Assembly: GCA_022559985.1 (NCBI GenBank)
Contig: JAFJTR010000013.1
Coordinates: forward strand, 248,001-312,000
Length of the DNA stretch: 64,000 bases
Source: Parastagonospora avenae f. sp. tritici 18332-5
Taxonomy: Eukaryota; Ascomycota; Dothideomycetes; Pleosporales; Phaeosphaeriaceae
Direction: 5' to 3'
The translations under genes were made by a program, and so were the position numbers. The notes beneath the pieces were generated by a model. It saw nothing but the letters and a program-made list of their open reading frames with translations, had not been told where the DNA came from and made no database searches. Positions 11,398-24,189 of the stretch are shown here, piece after piece. Every line of letters begins with the position of its first letter. The stretch's first letter is position 1.

Positions 11398-12752
11398 ATG
11401 GAAAATCTTGGGAAAATCTCGGCTTTTGGCAAGAACATCTCGTACGTGTGGCTTGGAGTTGTTCAGAGGGCATGCGCAGGTCAAGATATGCTGACGTTGC
11501 TTCCGCAGTGCCTCGTTCACACCCTGGGCTGCCAGGACGCAGCAGTATGTCAAGGAGCAGGTCGGCAATGTCGAGGATAAGGTGCGCAGACTCCAGAGCC
11601 TCTGCTGGGCGCTATCGAGTGCCCGTCTGCTCTGTTCCCCTCGGGCATGGACCCTGACATTGATACGCCCGCATGACAGACCCAACTCCCTCCCGACTAC
11701 ATCGAGCTCGAGAAGCGCGTGGATGCGCTGAAGAAGGTGCACACAAGCATGCTCCAGGTCACGTACGACGCAGCAATACCCCCTCGAGTCTATACTGCCA
11801 CCGCCTAACACTCCCCCACAGCTCGCAATACGCCAACGAAGCCTACGACTACCCAGCCAACATCCGCGAGTCCGTCACCGACCTCGGCCGCACCGTCTCG
11901 GAGAAAGTCAACCTCCTCTCCAACGCCACCTCGCCCGCCGAAGCCCAAGCCGCCCTCGTCGCCCCGCCCTCCGCAAAGCCCCAGCCCAAGACCTTCAGCC
12001 ATGCCGTCGCCCGCACCGCCCTCAACGCCTCGCACATGCTCACCTCGGAGCAGACGGGCTCCAGCGAAGACCCGCTCGCCACGGCCCTGGAGAAGTACGC
12101 CATTGCCAGCGAGAAGGTCGGCGAGGCCCGTCTTGCGCAGGACGCCCAGATCCAGAGCCGCTTCCTCGCCGGCTGGAGTACCACGCTCAACACCAATATC
12201 CAGTTCGCCACGCGCGCGCGCAAGAATGTCGAGAACTCGAGACTGAGTCTTGATGCGACCAAGGCGAGTGCCAAGGGCCCTGCGTTCGTGCTGCCTGGCC
12301 AGCCGGGACGCAAGGACCTGTCTGAGGAGGAGCTGAGCGAGGAGGCGCGTGCGAAGATTGAACAGGCCGAGGACGAGTTTGTCGGACAGACTGAGGAGGC
12401 GGTGGGTGTGATGAAGAATGTGAGTCACTCATACCTTATCACTTCGAACATTGAACTTCAGATTGCTGACGATACGAGGTCCTCGACACCCCCGAGCCGC
12501 TCCGCAACCTCGCCGACCTCATCGCCGCCCAGCTCGAGTACCACAAGAAGGCGTACGAGATTCTGTCCGAACTGGCGCCCGTCGTGGACCAGTTGCAGGT
12601 CGAACAGGAGGTGCGTAGACACCAGTCTGCTGATGACTTTTAGCTTGCGTTTGCGATTGTTTGTTTGTTTGAGCTTTGTACCCCTTTTTTCGGGGACGTG
12701 AGAAACTGATGCGGCACAGGCTAGCTACCGCAAGGCGAGGGAGGAGATGTAG
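11398..12752 (+). CDS. BAR-domain membrane-shaping protein, Gvp36-type
   Basis: Six exons (11398-11441, 11509-11581, 11680-11762, 11822-12419, 12479-12610, 12720-12752) join in frame to about 320 aa. The product starts MENLGKISAFGKN and continues with KTQLPPDYIELEKRVDALKK, SQYANEAYDYPANIRES, DLGRTVSEKVNLLS and a helical C-terminal half containing LATALEKYAIASEKVGEARL and EEARAKIEQAEDEFV. This is the pattern of the fungal BAR_2 / Gvp36 family, which binds curved membranes at the Golgi and in endocytic traffic. It ends SYRKAREEM, as is usual for the family, and the length is normal. All five introns are short with GT-AG ends. The large exon is very GC-rich, and a long minus-strand frame opposite it (11805-12428) is a shadow. 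The next gene downstream is convergent. Confidence 0.9.
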
Positions 12753-12882
12753 ACGGACAGCTCTACCAGCAGGACCTAGGTGGACATGTGCAGGAAAGAA
12801 CGGGTTGGAATGAAGTTTGGCACCGGTGGCCGTCACTTCTGAGAGTTTGGATGGCGTAGGATTCTCATAGTCGAACAATTCG

Positions 12883-13587
12883 CTAGACCTTATCCTCTTT
12901 GCCTTCCCTCTTCTCTCCATCCACACACATTACCCCGCTCTCATCCCTAAACCCCCTCGCCTGCCCCCGCGCAAGCTCCTCAACCCCCCCTTTTCCTTCC
13001 CCCCCTTCGTCTTCTGGTATATACCCCCTCACCACCCCCTCCACATACGCCCCTGGCACCCCACACCCCACCGCATCCTCAATCCCGCGATTCATACGAT
13101 AGATATATTCCTCGCGTGGTGTGCCGGGCGAAGTGCGCTGCCGGTCGATGTAGATGAGCATATCGCGCCTGTCTGTCATTGAGCGGGTTACGTCTATCTT
13201 TGTATGCGGCGAATTAGCGTGCCAGAATTCGCAGGGTAGATATTCCTTGGTATACGCGACGGGCACGCCTTCGTTTTTGTCGAGTTGGGATTCGTCGGCG
13301 GGAGAGAGGGTGTAGACCATGCCCCATACCTCATCCTCTTCCCCCTCAGAGGAAGCATTCTTGCTTTCAACGACGTTCGCGTATCCCCGCGTGGTGATGA
13401 GCCATTTGTATCCCGGGAGACGCGCGAGACCGATGTACTGTGAGGACGGGCAGCGGAGGTGCATTTGGTGCAGCCACAGGTTGGAGCCGTAGGCGAAGTA
13501 GATTGTAGGGGTTGAGGGGGACATTGGGGATTGGAAGGGGGAGGAGAGGATTGCAGGGATGAGGGTGAAGAGGATAGGGAGGTGCAT
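12883..13587 (-). CDS. Gamma-glutamylcyclotransferase-like protein
   Basis: Single-exon gene, up to 234 aa. The signature YFAYGSNL (glycine-rich loop of the GGCT/AIG2 fold) is followed by WLHQM, ARLPGYKWLI, a VWGMVYTLSP strand and LDKNEGVP, whose Glu is the expected catalytic acid. The likely reaction is release of 5-oxoproline from a gamma-glutamyl amine or peptide, in glutathione or amino acid turnover. Two starts are possible. ATG 13587 adds a hydrophobic leader (LPILFTLIPAILSS) that could act as a signal sequence. ATG 13524 (MSPSTPTIYFAYG) gives a typical cytosolic enzyme and is the more usual arrangement. The C-terminus (GGEGKGG..EKREGKEDKV) is charged and poorly conserved. Convergent with the BAR gene, with a 130 bp gap. 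Confidence 0.82.
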   Translation of the reverse strand: MHLPILFTLIPAILSSPFQSPMSPSTPTIYFAYGSNLWLHQMHLRCPSSQYIGLARLPGYKWLITTRGYANVVESKNASSEGEEDEVWGMVYTLSPADESQLDKNEGVPVAYTKEYLPCEFWHANSPHTKIDVTRSMTDRRDMLIYIDRQRTSPGTPREEYIYRMNRGIEDAVGCGVPGAYVEGVVRGYIPEDEGGEGKGGVEELARGQARGFRDESGVMCVDGEKREGKEDKV

Positions 13588-14515
13588 TTACTGTGAAGAT
13601 GCGGGACAGGCAAGGGATTGGTCAAGACGATGAATTGCGTCGGAAGTGTTTGGAAGCTGTATCCGATAGGTCGGTCGAGGTGGGTGGTTTACTCCTCCTG
13701 TGTCGTGTCCTGAGTCCAAGGGAGATTGTGACCGTGGTTTGCTGGGCCAGGTAGACGTGGACTTTGTAGCAAACTGGTGTTGAGGTGGCGGGAGATCTGA
13801 CTGATCCAGCTTCCTTGATCGTTTGGATCGTTCCAGTAGGTTGCTTTGTCAGTCGTTTTCGTCAGACGTATTCAACTTGTTCTAGATGGTCTGGTTTTGA
13901 GGGTCGATTTCGCTTTACAAGTGATTCTTAGCGTATAGACGAGACTGTTTGCGATCGATTGTTTTCATTTGAAGGTTGGATGAGGGTTCGTTGTCTAGAG
14001 TGTTGAACAGTGTGTGAAGCGTTGTCCGATGCTGGCTAGTGTACGCGGGGCATGCCTAGGTGTGGTCGAATACTGACATCAGCTGGCCCTGATACAATTG
14101 ATGGATATGGTGGCAATCAGTCGGTCCTAATGGGTGTTGAGACCACTATTCTGTGGTAGTGGGTGCTCAATCTGCGTGTTCAAGTCGTGTGAGATGAATG
14201 TGAAAAGTCCAACTAGACTACATCGGGCACTGGTACGCTAGCGGATTACGTCATGCACAGCTCTCTCTACTCCTTTGCTCTGGTACCGATATGCAGGGTC
14301 TTAGCTTCGAACCTATCTATCCCTAAGATATAATTTCACATTTTGTTCCTTTTTTGAATATATCTGAGTAGGTGTTGCGCGCAGCTGACATTTTCCAAGC
14401 CCACTCACAGATTCTGTAGGTCATCCTGACTCACCATCTCAAACATTCAACCAACCATTTCGAGAGGGCACGGAAAGCTTTAGTTTTCCAGTCGTCCTAA
14501 AGTCCTACCAAAAGT
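13588..14515. other. Intergenic region between two divergent genes
   Basis: This 0.9 kb holds the promoters of the cyclotransferase-like gene (minus) and histidinol phosphatase (plus). A C/A-rich leader is visible at 14400-14515. No open frame of note, repeat or RNA gene was seen. Confidence 0.4.
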
Positions 14516-15561
14516 ATGCCATACTCGCACCACAGTCACTCTGGTCAGTTTTGCGGTCATGCCAAAGACACCCTCGAAGAGGTCGTCCAGGCTGCTATTG
14601 CGAAAGGCTTCCACAGCTTTGCGCTGACCGAACACATACCACGTCCCTACGAGGATTTCTATCCGGAAGAAGTGAGTCTGCCCTATCAACCAGCTTGCGT
14701 AACGCAACCCCTGATTACTCACACATTTGCAGACAAATAGCCACACAGAAGAGTCCTTGGTCAAGCTGTTCGATGACTTCTATGCGGAAGCGCAACGGCT
14801 ACGTGACGTTTATGCAGGCAGAATTCAGATATTAATCGGCTTTGAGTCCGAGTACATTCGGCCATCGACGCTGCAAATCGTGCAAGGTCTGCTTGACAAG
14901 TACACGTTCGACTTTTTCATGGGATCTCTTCACCACACACACACCATCCCAATCGACTTTGACCGAGCGATGTACGAACAAGCTCGGTCCAAGGCAGGTG
15001 GTACGGATGAAAAGCTGTTCGAAGACTACTTCGACTCGCAGTATGAGATGCTCCGGGCCCTGCAACCTCCGGTGGTAGGCCATTTCGATCTCATACGCCT
15101 GCTGAGCGATCACCGCGATGCCGAGTTCAAGGACATGAATCGTGTGTGGGGTAAAGTTCGACGCAATCTGGAATATGTAGCGTCTTATGGTGGCCGACTT
15201 GAACTGAACTCTTCAGGGCTGAGGAAGGGACTCGCCGAGCCGTATCCATGTCTTCCCATATGCCAGGTTCGTCACACCGCTTGTGCAGCGTGCAGCTGAA
15301 GTTCGAGTCATTGACAATACATGACAGTTGTTCCTGCAAATGGGAGGATCTTTCGTCATGTCCGATGACAGTCATGGGATCGAGCAGATTGGGACTAACT
15401 ACAGCAGATTGCTAGCCTTCATTCAAAAAGCTGGCATCGAAGAAATTCACTACATCGACCCAAGCGGCGCGCGGAACGATGCCCGCTTCCCCAGCGCAGG
15501 TTTCACCAGCATTGCAACAAGCAAATTAGCTGCCTCACCATTTTGGGCGGATAAGCAGTGA
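14516..15561 (+). CDS. HIS2: Histidinol-phosphatase (PHP family)
   Basis: Three exons (14516-14671, 14733-15266, 15328-15561) join in frame to 307 aa, with two 61 bp introns. The product begins MPYSHHSHSGQFCGHAKDT, the metal-binding N-terminus of the PHP superfamily HisK/His2 enzymes. Further metal-ligand motifs follow: FALTEHIPRP, IGFESEY, FFMGSLHHTH, VVGHFDLIRL, and near the C-terminus FVMSDDSHGIEQIG. The enzyme removes phosphate from L-histidinol phosphate, the penultimate phase of histidine biosynthesis, and is cytosolic. The length matches fungal His2 proteins. Nothing is missing, and the intron sites are canonical (GTGAGT..GCAG and GTTCGT..ACAG). There is no linkage to other histidine genes here, as expected in fungi. 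Confidence 0.93.
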
Positions 15562-17645
15562 TGGAGAAACACCGGTGGACGAAGCCGTGGGTGTATCCAA
15601 CATGCACGATTGCTGCACGCTATTCATATCTCGGCTTTTTGCTCGGATGTTCTTAAGCGATCGTGCAACCACATTATCGCACAAACCACGCGTTAGTGGC
15701 TGCAGCATGCATACGAAAGCTCAATGAACAACGTTTTCTAGCCATTTCCGTACTTGAGGTTGTTTGGGCTAGGTTGCGTCTCGTCAAAAGCAGAAAGTGC
15801 AAGGTCCGACTATGATCAGGTGGCTTCAAGTGCGTGGGCGTGGGGGAGGTTGTCATCCGCCTCAAGCGCAGAGACTTTAACCAAAGCGGCCTGATTCGGT
15901 CCCAAACCATTTCGCCGGGAGCCCTCGATCACGGTACAGGGCCAACGATCGCTTCCATGGCCCAGCGCTGTCGTGTGCAAAGCACAATGGTTTTGAACCT
16001 TGCGCATCCGGCAGCTTCCCCTTTTGAACTGGCGATCAACATTCGAACACATGCTTATCCAGGGATTTTCCTTTGGCGCTCCAGGCACGACAGCCCTTCT
16101 TTCCGTAGTTTTCGCGAAAAGTGCCCTTATGATTGCCGTATGTGGGTCTGATATAGTTCGGATGCCGGGCCCTATCCCGCTGCGCTGCTGATTGGACTCG
16201 CACATTAGCATGTTGAAGAAGGTTATGTCCGGGTTCTTGGATCCACTTCTTGCTAGGCGGCCACTGGACGTTGAAGAACGCGTGAAGTGGAGTGTAACGC
16301 GGTGAGACGAGAGAACATCATGATGACGAGAAAGTTTGGTGCTCAGAGGTACAGTCCCTCCACTAGGCCGTGTATGCCGGTATCCGTACACAGAAGCGAT
16401 TGCCCTATGTGCTCATGCACCACAGGCTCGGATCACACCTGCATTATGATACGCGTTTGTTTTGCTTCGATTAGCTGTCATAATCGTAGACCCTTTCATT
16501 GATCAGGGTCCGGCCAGGCTTAGGGAATACGTGCTTTTAAAGTCATCCACCTAGCGGCGCCACCAAGGATATTGAGTTCAGGCAAGAAGGTTGGGCTGGG
16601 CGACGAATGTACCCCTCCGTAAGCACGTTGCCGAGGACATCACGCAGACCGGAAGGATCGCCAAAAGTGAATCTGCCAAGACCCGTGTCAAGGAGCACCG
16701 CATCGGATGTCGTGAAGCTATCCACATCGGAGTTTTTGTCGCGTCCTGGTATCCTCTAAAATCCACATTTTAGGACTTGTACCACGCTTGACGAAAAGAG
16801 TCCAGAAGCTGGCATTTTCTACACGTGGTTAATGCAGATTATGGGTTCCTAGGTGTCGTGGGAAATTACGTCTACGTAATTTCAAGACTTCATCCTCTGC
16901 GCATCGCGAGCTCAACCACCACTACCCGGCTCACATACCCCGCGTGCCTGTCTCGTAAAGGCCCGTTTATTCAATGTTGCTACGACTCGGAGTGAGTAAG
17001 ACACCGGACAAATCAAACAAATTTCGTGAGCCGATGTGAGCGCCGCCGCCGCAAAGGGGCAATTGACAGTTTTAGTACGTCTCGGTAGTCGCGGGAGACT
17101 TACGAACGAACGGACCCACCCATATGTCAAAGGTGGAGCCAATCGCAAGCCTGCTAGGATTGTTGCTTATGCTGGAATGGCTAGACCGCACCTCCTTCTG
17201 TAGCCAGAACTACCTAAGGATCGGGCAGGATTCCCCGAGTGACGGACGGCTCTTAAGGTTGATGTGGCACGTCTCTTGCAGTGTCCACTCAGCAAATGAT
17301 GCGGGACACCATCCGTACACCAGGGGTCAAGAGACCAATACGGTTGCCAGCAAGCCCATTTCGTTGCACAGCAGCTGTACCTTGCGACTCAAGCCTTCAG
17401 TCAGACGGCAGCCACGGAGCCTCTGCTCAACGCTCAGTAACGCCTCTCCGCTATTAAAGGCCCGCCTCCATCTGTTTCCGTTCGGTCTTTCCAACTCAAT
17501 TTTCTTGTCAGATCCTAAGACATCAACGATATCTCTCATTACAGGACCAGAGCATACACCATATCTTCGTATCAACATTACCCTAGGATTGTCTACTTGG
17601 ATCACACTCGAACAAACCAAACCAAACCGTCACTTCTGCCTCACT
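15562..17645. other. 2.1 kb region without a supported gene
   Basis: A 191-codon minus-strand frame (15816-16391) and an overlapping plus-strand frame have no recognisable domain and mixed composition, so neither is called. The last part is the leader of the FKBP gene; a TC- and A-rich stretch precedes ATG 17646. No repeats or RNA genes were seen. Confidence 0.4.
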
Positions 17646-18858
17646 ATGGGCGTCGAAAAGATCATGCTGAGACGTGGAAATGGTGTTGACATCCCAAAAA
17701 AACATGATGAGGTCTCAATGGAGTACACTGGTAGCAGCTCCAATCCGATTGCTCAGACTCAAAGCTCAACGTTCATGCAGGATGGCTTTACGACGACAAT
17801 GCGCCAGACAACAAAGGCAAGCAGTGAGTCAGACTTGTTCTTCGATCTTCTAAAATTCTTCCAGAGACTCTTCTTCATGTAGAGATCAAACAACTGACAT
17901 GTGCTATTCCAGGTTCGACTCCTCAGTAGGCCGCGGCGACCTCATTACCCCAATTGGCGTTGGTCGCGTTATTCTGGGTACGTGGCTTTGGCTGCCCAAA
18001 TCCGATCAGCTCCGCGCCAGAAGGAGTATCGATTTGTGGATGCGTTGACTGACAAATTGTACAGGCTGGGACGAGGGTATTCTCGGGTCGGCGAAGAGTT
18101 CACCCATGACATTAGGCGAGAAGGCTACATTGACAATATCACCGTACGTAAAGCACATCAAGATACTACAGTACGCACGCTAACATCTTTCTCTCTCAAG
18201 TGACTACGGCTATGGCGAGAAGTAAGTTGTCACGATATATTTCGCTTCACTATGAATGATCATCACCATCATCTCGGGAAAGGCCGCCAGGACACATCCC
18301 ATGAGCGCACGGCCACCATGCTAGTACGGACAAATCACGAACAAAAGAAAGAATCAATCGACCACTCAAAGCAACTCCATTTATATCTTTCCGCCATAAG
18401 CGCCGACGACACGAGATATTCAAGAAGGAATGACACACTCGGGATGCCGTGGGACGCGAGCTGCAGCGGATTCGGGCGCCCCAGAGACACGACATCCGAG
18501 TAATCTGATAAGATTGGAAGAGCATAGCAGCTGACATGAACCCATCTAGTGGCTTTCCGGGGCACATTCCGGCAAATGCTAGGTTGATATTGTACGTGTT
18601 CATTTTTCCTTCGTCCTTCGCATACACCGATCACACATCCACGCCACGGCTTTTTTGGTGGCTTCATGCGGACTGAAAGACCACTGCAGGCATTTTGTTG
18701 AGCCTTATGCGCTGTGCATCTTCTTGTTTGTGGTCGGACTTTTCTCCTATGTTTTCCATATGCTGTCACCACGGAAGCGTCGTTCCCCACGGTCTAGATC
18801 ATGCTAACAAGATGACAGCGACGTCGAGCTAAAAGCCATAAACGGCAAAAGAGCTTAA
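17646..18858 (+). CDS. FKBP-type peptidyl-prolyl cis-trans isomerase, seven exons
   Basis: Exons 17646-17730, 17781-17823, 17913-17977, 18065-18143, 18201-18221, 18550-18591 and 18819-18858 join in frame to 124 aa. The protein reads MGVEKIMLRRGNG.., VSMEYTGWLYDDN, KGKQFDSSVGRGD, GVGRVILGWDEG, LGEKATLTISPDYGYGE, NGFPGHIPANARLIFDVEL. These match FKBP12 along its whole length, including the pocket Tyr, Phe-Asp, Val-Ile, Trp, the DYGYG Tyr and the final Phe. The likely role is proline isomerisation in protein folding, and it is a potential FK506/rapamycin receptor. Odd points are a 21 nt microexon, long introns of 328 and 227 bp, and about eight extra residues (LGSAKSSP) after WDEGI. The start has a good context. 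No single frame shows the gene. Confidence 0.83.
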
Positions 18859-21800
18859 ACAGCTCACACTACCCACGGTGACGGCATTGGGCATTCAACT
18901 GCCGGTTGACGAACTTCCGCGTGGCTACCCGACGCGATCAATCAACCCGCTTGTTAGCTTGTCTTAGCATAGACACATTCGGCCAGGTGACTTCTGTTTC
19001 TTATTCTATAATTCGTATGGAGAACGGACTGGATATCAAGGCGCATACAATGATACCACCCGATTATGGTAGTCGGGTCTCGGCGCATGCTACATAAAAG
19101 TTGGAAAGTTTGCACCTATCTCAATAGACTTATATTTGCTGCCTTTCTGCAGATACCCATCATATCGTACTTTTAGACTTCCCTACCTTGGACACTCTTC
19201 TTCCGCGTTTCGCGCCACTCCAACCGAGCGAAAACTCCTTTACTTGCTTGTGGTCAAGGCTTGTACCAAGTTTGGGTTACAGGGAAACATGTCATTCTCA
19301 ATTCTAGGCCAGTCTCTAACCGACTCAATGGGCTCAATGCAGGTTGATCTGCACGAGTGTAGATCACGATCTGCAAGATGGGTTCATGGAGGCCAGCCCT
19401 AATTTTGAGAAACCCTATCTTCGAGTTCTTCATTCAGCAGCGAACACTATCTGATCTGTGCTTAATGGCACTCACCTCAATTCAGGCCTCTGTTGAGGCT
19501 CCGGCATTGCTATTCACCGGAAGCCCGCATCATGTGAGTTCACAGTGGCATGTGGTCGAACTACCTACCGTAGTATGGTCCCATTTAGACGTTCGGGAAG
19601 TTAGAGTTCACGGAAGGCCCGCTCACACCGACATTCCGCCACCGTCGTTGTTACTGGATGACCTTACCGACTGGGGTCTAAGCCTGCCGTTCGGTATGCC
19701 GAGAGAATTACCCTCGTTTAATCAACATGAAGAGTCCTAGAAGGATGGCGGTAGCAGCGGCTCCAGCGGTTTAAAGTTTATGCAACGGTAAGCACCGGAT
19801 ATTGCATACCTGCAGCCTGACCAGAAGCAGCTCAGTTCGCGACCTCTCCACGTGGAGGATAAGCTACTCATATCGAACGGCTCTAGGGTCTGTATGCTAT
19901 CGATCGTCCAAGTACCCACGTTGTCATAACGTTTCGAATCCACATTATTTTGAGATCTCAGATAAGGTCCCCAAATATCACGGCGCGCAATCTATTACCT
20001 GCGCTCTTTGGTAGAACATGCTTTCGAACATATCCCGAGAAGTACAGGCTAGGCCCGACACTACCGAATGTACGCCCCGCATAGAGTTTATACGACGGCT
20101 TATTTCGGCTGCTGGTTGTAGATGCACAAGGACACAGATGAGGAAGGCCACGAGCAATGCCCATTGAACACGGCCGCGGCGATGCAGCCACAGCTCGTGC
20201 TCATACAAAACAGGAATGCAGTCAATGAGTACACACCAAGAGCGGGCCGCGGCCGTTTGACCGTGCCGCCCGAAATGCTTACGTTGGAGTGGAGAATGGA
20301 AACATTCCCGAACGCTACGCCCATTCGACACGAAATACCTCACCTCACCGGAAACCATCATCAGTCATGTGGTATTTTATGGGCAATAACCCTGCAGATT
20401 ATTCGGCTTAGCCAATACTTACGCCACATGTTCGAATGACCCGAGGCCTCAAAACCGGAACGGAATGTGGACACGCGCTCTTGAAGCACGATGACGACCC
20501 ACCTTCGAGTAGCGAAGTACCGATCGGATACGGAGGATCCACTTACCAACTCTTGCTGTATTTCTGGTTTGTGAGAATCCTGCTTCTTAAACAACATACA
20601 GCAAGTCCCATGGATCGTGCAGTTGTTGGGCTGTAGGGATGCATGCGCTTGCTGTGTTTGTAGTGGAGTACATGTAATGCGCTGTGATATGATGTGCATT
20701 CCCTGTAGTTGAGAGAGTATATCGAGGTTCGGAGAAGCAAAATCTTGGCCATAGGTCCGGATACTATTCCCGTGGCTGAACATGACGTCCTTCGAGGTAC
20801 CTCGCCATTTCCGTGATACTGCACCTCAAGAAAAGCTTTGCGTGTGTATGCGGGGTGGTCCGGATGCAGTCAGGTGAAGTGGATAGAATGTACACAATGC
20901 CTAGTCGGAACTATGCTGTCGGTCTCATTTTTGCACTTCACAGGCCGATAGACCACCTGTCGCAGATTTCATGTGATCAGAAGACAACGAAGTAGACCGA
21001 CTATTGCTGCCCAACGCCTGCTGTTCGTTCTTCAATAAGTGCCGAGAAGTCGAATCGACTATCCATCCCTTCAGAATACATTCTGGACCAGTAGGCAGTG
21101 TGATGGGGGATACAGTTGCTTATATCTCACCGATCAAGGCGCCAAGACATACCTCGACCCCAACCGCTGGGTGAAAAATGATGGATGAGCGGAGATGTAT
21201 GGCTGAGAAAGTCGAGCATGTGGTCATTCAGCCGCCATAGCCTCGAGTTGTTTTGTGGAGATGACGTGATCTTTCAATCCCCGATCGCGCATAATCAGAT
21301 TCTTAGCCCACCACGCATAATGCCATGGTACTTTGTTAAGGCTAGTCACTACGCTGACTGCTGACGAATGATCTGATCCTACTACGACTTCATGCACACT
21401 GCATGCATGTGTCCGAAGTGTAACAGCAGCGGCCGCATCCGCTACCCGACCATCGCTTATCTCGGTCCCGCGGAGCTCGATTATTGTTGACGATTGGGCT
21501 GTCTGGTAGCGATATGACAGCAGAGAAGGAATGATTGGTCCGGAATAAGTACGCAGGCGTCAATTATTCTTGCTACATCATTTCGACCATATCCTCTAAA
21601 GCCTCCCTGAGAAATGTGCCCGAGGCAGGATTGTTTGGGATACGTAATGGAAGGCGTGACCATTTCCACGGTGATCGATCATTTCAATCTAGAGTAAAGA
21701 CCAAACTTAATGCACGGTTTTCTACTGCGATCTCATTGACAGCACTCGATGTGTGTATAATTGGGTGCTGAGCATGTGAACTAAGAGATGCCCCCCTCTA

Positions 21801-24189
21801 CTGCATTTTAGGTGGGTCTGCATCGTAATTCCAAGCTGCACATTGCCGACTTGCTAATTGCTTGCCACTCAGTCTACTAGGAATTACGATTGTGTTTGAG
21901 GGAGACTCGCTGGCCTTTCGTACGCACAGAGCTTTGGGTCGAGACAGTCCGGAGGGCTGCGTTGGCCAACAGGTTGTGGATGTGGCTGCATCAAAGTGCT
22001 GCCTATCGTCGGCGACGTCTTTAGACGTGGCCCATGATTGCTGTGTATGAAAATGTGCTAGGTGCGTAGCTATAGGATTTGTCAGTACATAGCTGGAGGA
22101 GAAGGAACGTGTAATTTTGCTCAACGAGAGTGCTAAATCACTGAGCTCGGGTTCTTCAGCTGTGATGCTATTGGTTTCGAGCGGAAAAGCGAGGCAACGA
22201 CCATGCTCGAGGCGAGCAGTATATGTGATGAGAGGGGTTGGGCTAGGCTTTCGATGTACTGGATATCGGAGACTCGAGAATTGTTTCGTCATGAGTTATG
22301 CTTGCTCTGTGTCCGGAAAGAAGTCGAATATTCTGGTTCTGATTCAATAATAGTCGTGTGTCATATAACTATAGCTGAGGATTCGCCTTCAGGCTCACTG
22401 TTCCTATGCTCCATATGAGCGTGCGTGAGTTTTGTGAAGACCTAATTGACCACGCCTAAACCCGTGAATATGAGTTAGTGATGGTCTCCACTCTATCACC
22501 CATGGAGTGTTTGTCACGTCACTGGGATACAGAAGCTGGCACATATGATGAGCGCATTCGGGAAAATTGACAAACAATTAATTCGGAAAGTCAGCTCTTG
22601 CTTGCGAAGCCACTATTCTACAGATCGCAATCCATGAACAAAGTGACAGTGGCTCCAATTTTAACTAAGATGTTGATCAATGTACTAGGCTTCTTCTATA
22701 CTACCGACAGGCTGTCTCGCGAACATCGAGGATTTGAGGAGTGGTGCGCGACTAGAAAAACATTTAAAGCGTAGCTGGATCATGTGAACGACAAAACCCT
22801 CAAAAGGGGTCGCGACTTCTCCTCGCCCCTGATTGCGCCACGTCTGCCGCGCATGACAAGACCGCGAGACAATTGCAAAAGACACCATTCGAATCGCTCA
22901 AGACAACGAGCAGCCTCGATGTTGCCCGGTGCTTTGCTCGGCATACAGCGATGTGACCGAACAAGTATGAAGCGCCGGCTCACGGCATTCTCACCCTCGC
23001 CTTTACGGTCTAAATTGCGCTACACTCCACCACCAAGAAGACGCTCTTGTCTTCAACCTTTGGCGACCAAGAATAGCTTCAAAGAGAAATGAGACTCATT
23101 CGACGACTTTAACGAATTGTCCTGGGGCTATTCTGTTGGTGGATAGAGGAGATTACCTGCGGATATGGCCTTCCCATAAGTGGTCCAAGCCACCGGTTTA
23201 TTGCGTGGCGACGACACAGTTGCAGCTGGCCAGTCGTGGAGAAGTTGCGACAGCTTTGCATTACGATGACGTCGATCGCAATGATTTGCATCATTGTGCG
23301 TGCAAAAGAGTTCGCAAGGCGGATAGTGTTTCTATCAGAACTCTCCCAGCGGTTCTGCCAGCGAAAGACCTTGTTGCGGGTGTGTGGCCACGCAACAAGT
23401 TGGACAAGCAACGAGACTTGGTGTGACCCCTTTCCAAGCCCTGCGTGGTCGGCGGTTGAATCAATTGGGGTAAGGCTCGCTAATTAGGGCCATTTCGCTT
23501 TCGATCCTCGTCGCGACAAACCTTCCCACCAACACTTAGGCCACACGCCACGATCCCATGGACAATGCTGATAGTTCTCTACCAACGAGCTGTGTTGTTC
23601 GCTGTTTGACTGATGTATGGTAGACTTCAAGCGCGCAGCATCTTGCCTCGTTTCAGCCAAAAACCGTCGATTCCAGCTATGCAGGCCCATAGCGAAGATG
23701 ACCTGAATCGCCCATGCCCCTGGTCCGAATTTAGTGTGCTTTCGCTCCATTATCCGACATGAGCTGGGCTAAATTATAGCCAGTGCCCTGGCGATCAGGC
23801 ACCATGCTTGTCCGATTGGTGCACTCATTACTTTATTGGTCCTAGACTCTTCCGTTAGAGGCCAAGCATACTCTCCCGTGCCTGTTCTCCGGACAAGCCA
23901 CGACGTTTGGCACCGGCCCAGACAGGCCCACGCTATGAGTGACGATTCAGTCCCAATGAGGGCGGACTCCCAAGTGGCCCCGGGGTACACCTGCTGTGAT
24001 TCCGCCATCTTATTTACTCGCGTCCCCCGTCAGAGGCCCTCTTCCTACCGCAACAAGCAGGACTGCGTCAACACTCGTTTCGCTGAATATCTTTCACTCT
24101 TTCAAGTGTTCAGCAGTCATTCTTTACGACCATCCACGCGATCCGTCCGAAGCTTCCGTCCCATAATACATCGGTCACCTTAATCAACC
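18859..24189. other. 5.3 kb gene-poor region
   Basis: Many short frames under about 165 codons lie on both strands, and none has a recognisable motif or consistent splice sites. I found no transposase, reverse transcriptase, long terminal repeat or simple tandem repeat by eye. Diverged transposon remains below the level of visual recognition cannot be excluded. The last 100 bp carries a CT-rich leader for the secreted-protein gene. Confidence 0.4.

Noticed and set aside
11805..12428. 207-codon minus-strand frame opposite the BAR gene
   Set aside because: Antisense shadow of a GC-rich exon; the sense strand gives the conserved protein.
15816..16391. 191-codon minus-strand frame
   Set aside because: No domain, no splice support, and an equally plausible frame lies on the opposite strand.
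21798..22292. 164-codon minus-strand frame in the gene-poor region
   Set aside because: No recognisable motif and no promoter or splice context.
18859..24189. Transposon or retroelement remains
   Set aside because: Searched by eye for terminal repeats, reverse transcriptase or transposase motifs on both strands; none seen, so no mobile element is claimed.
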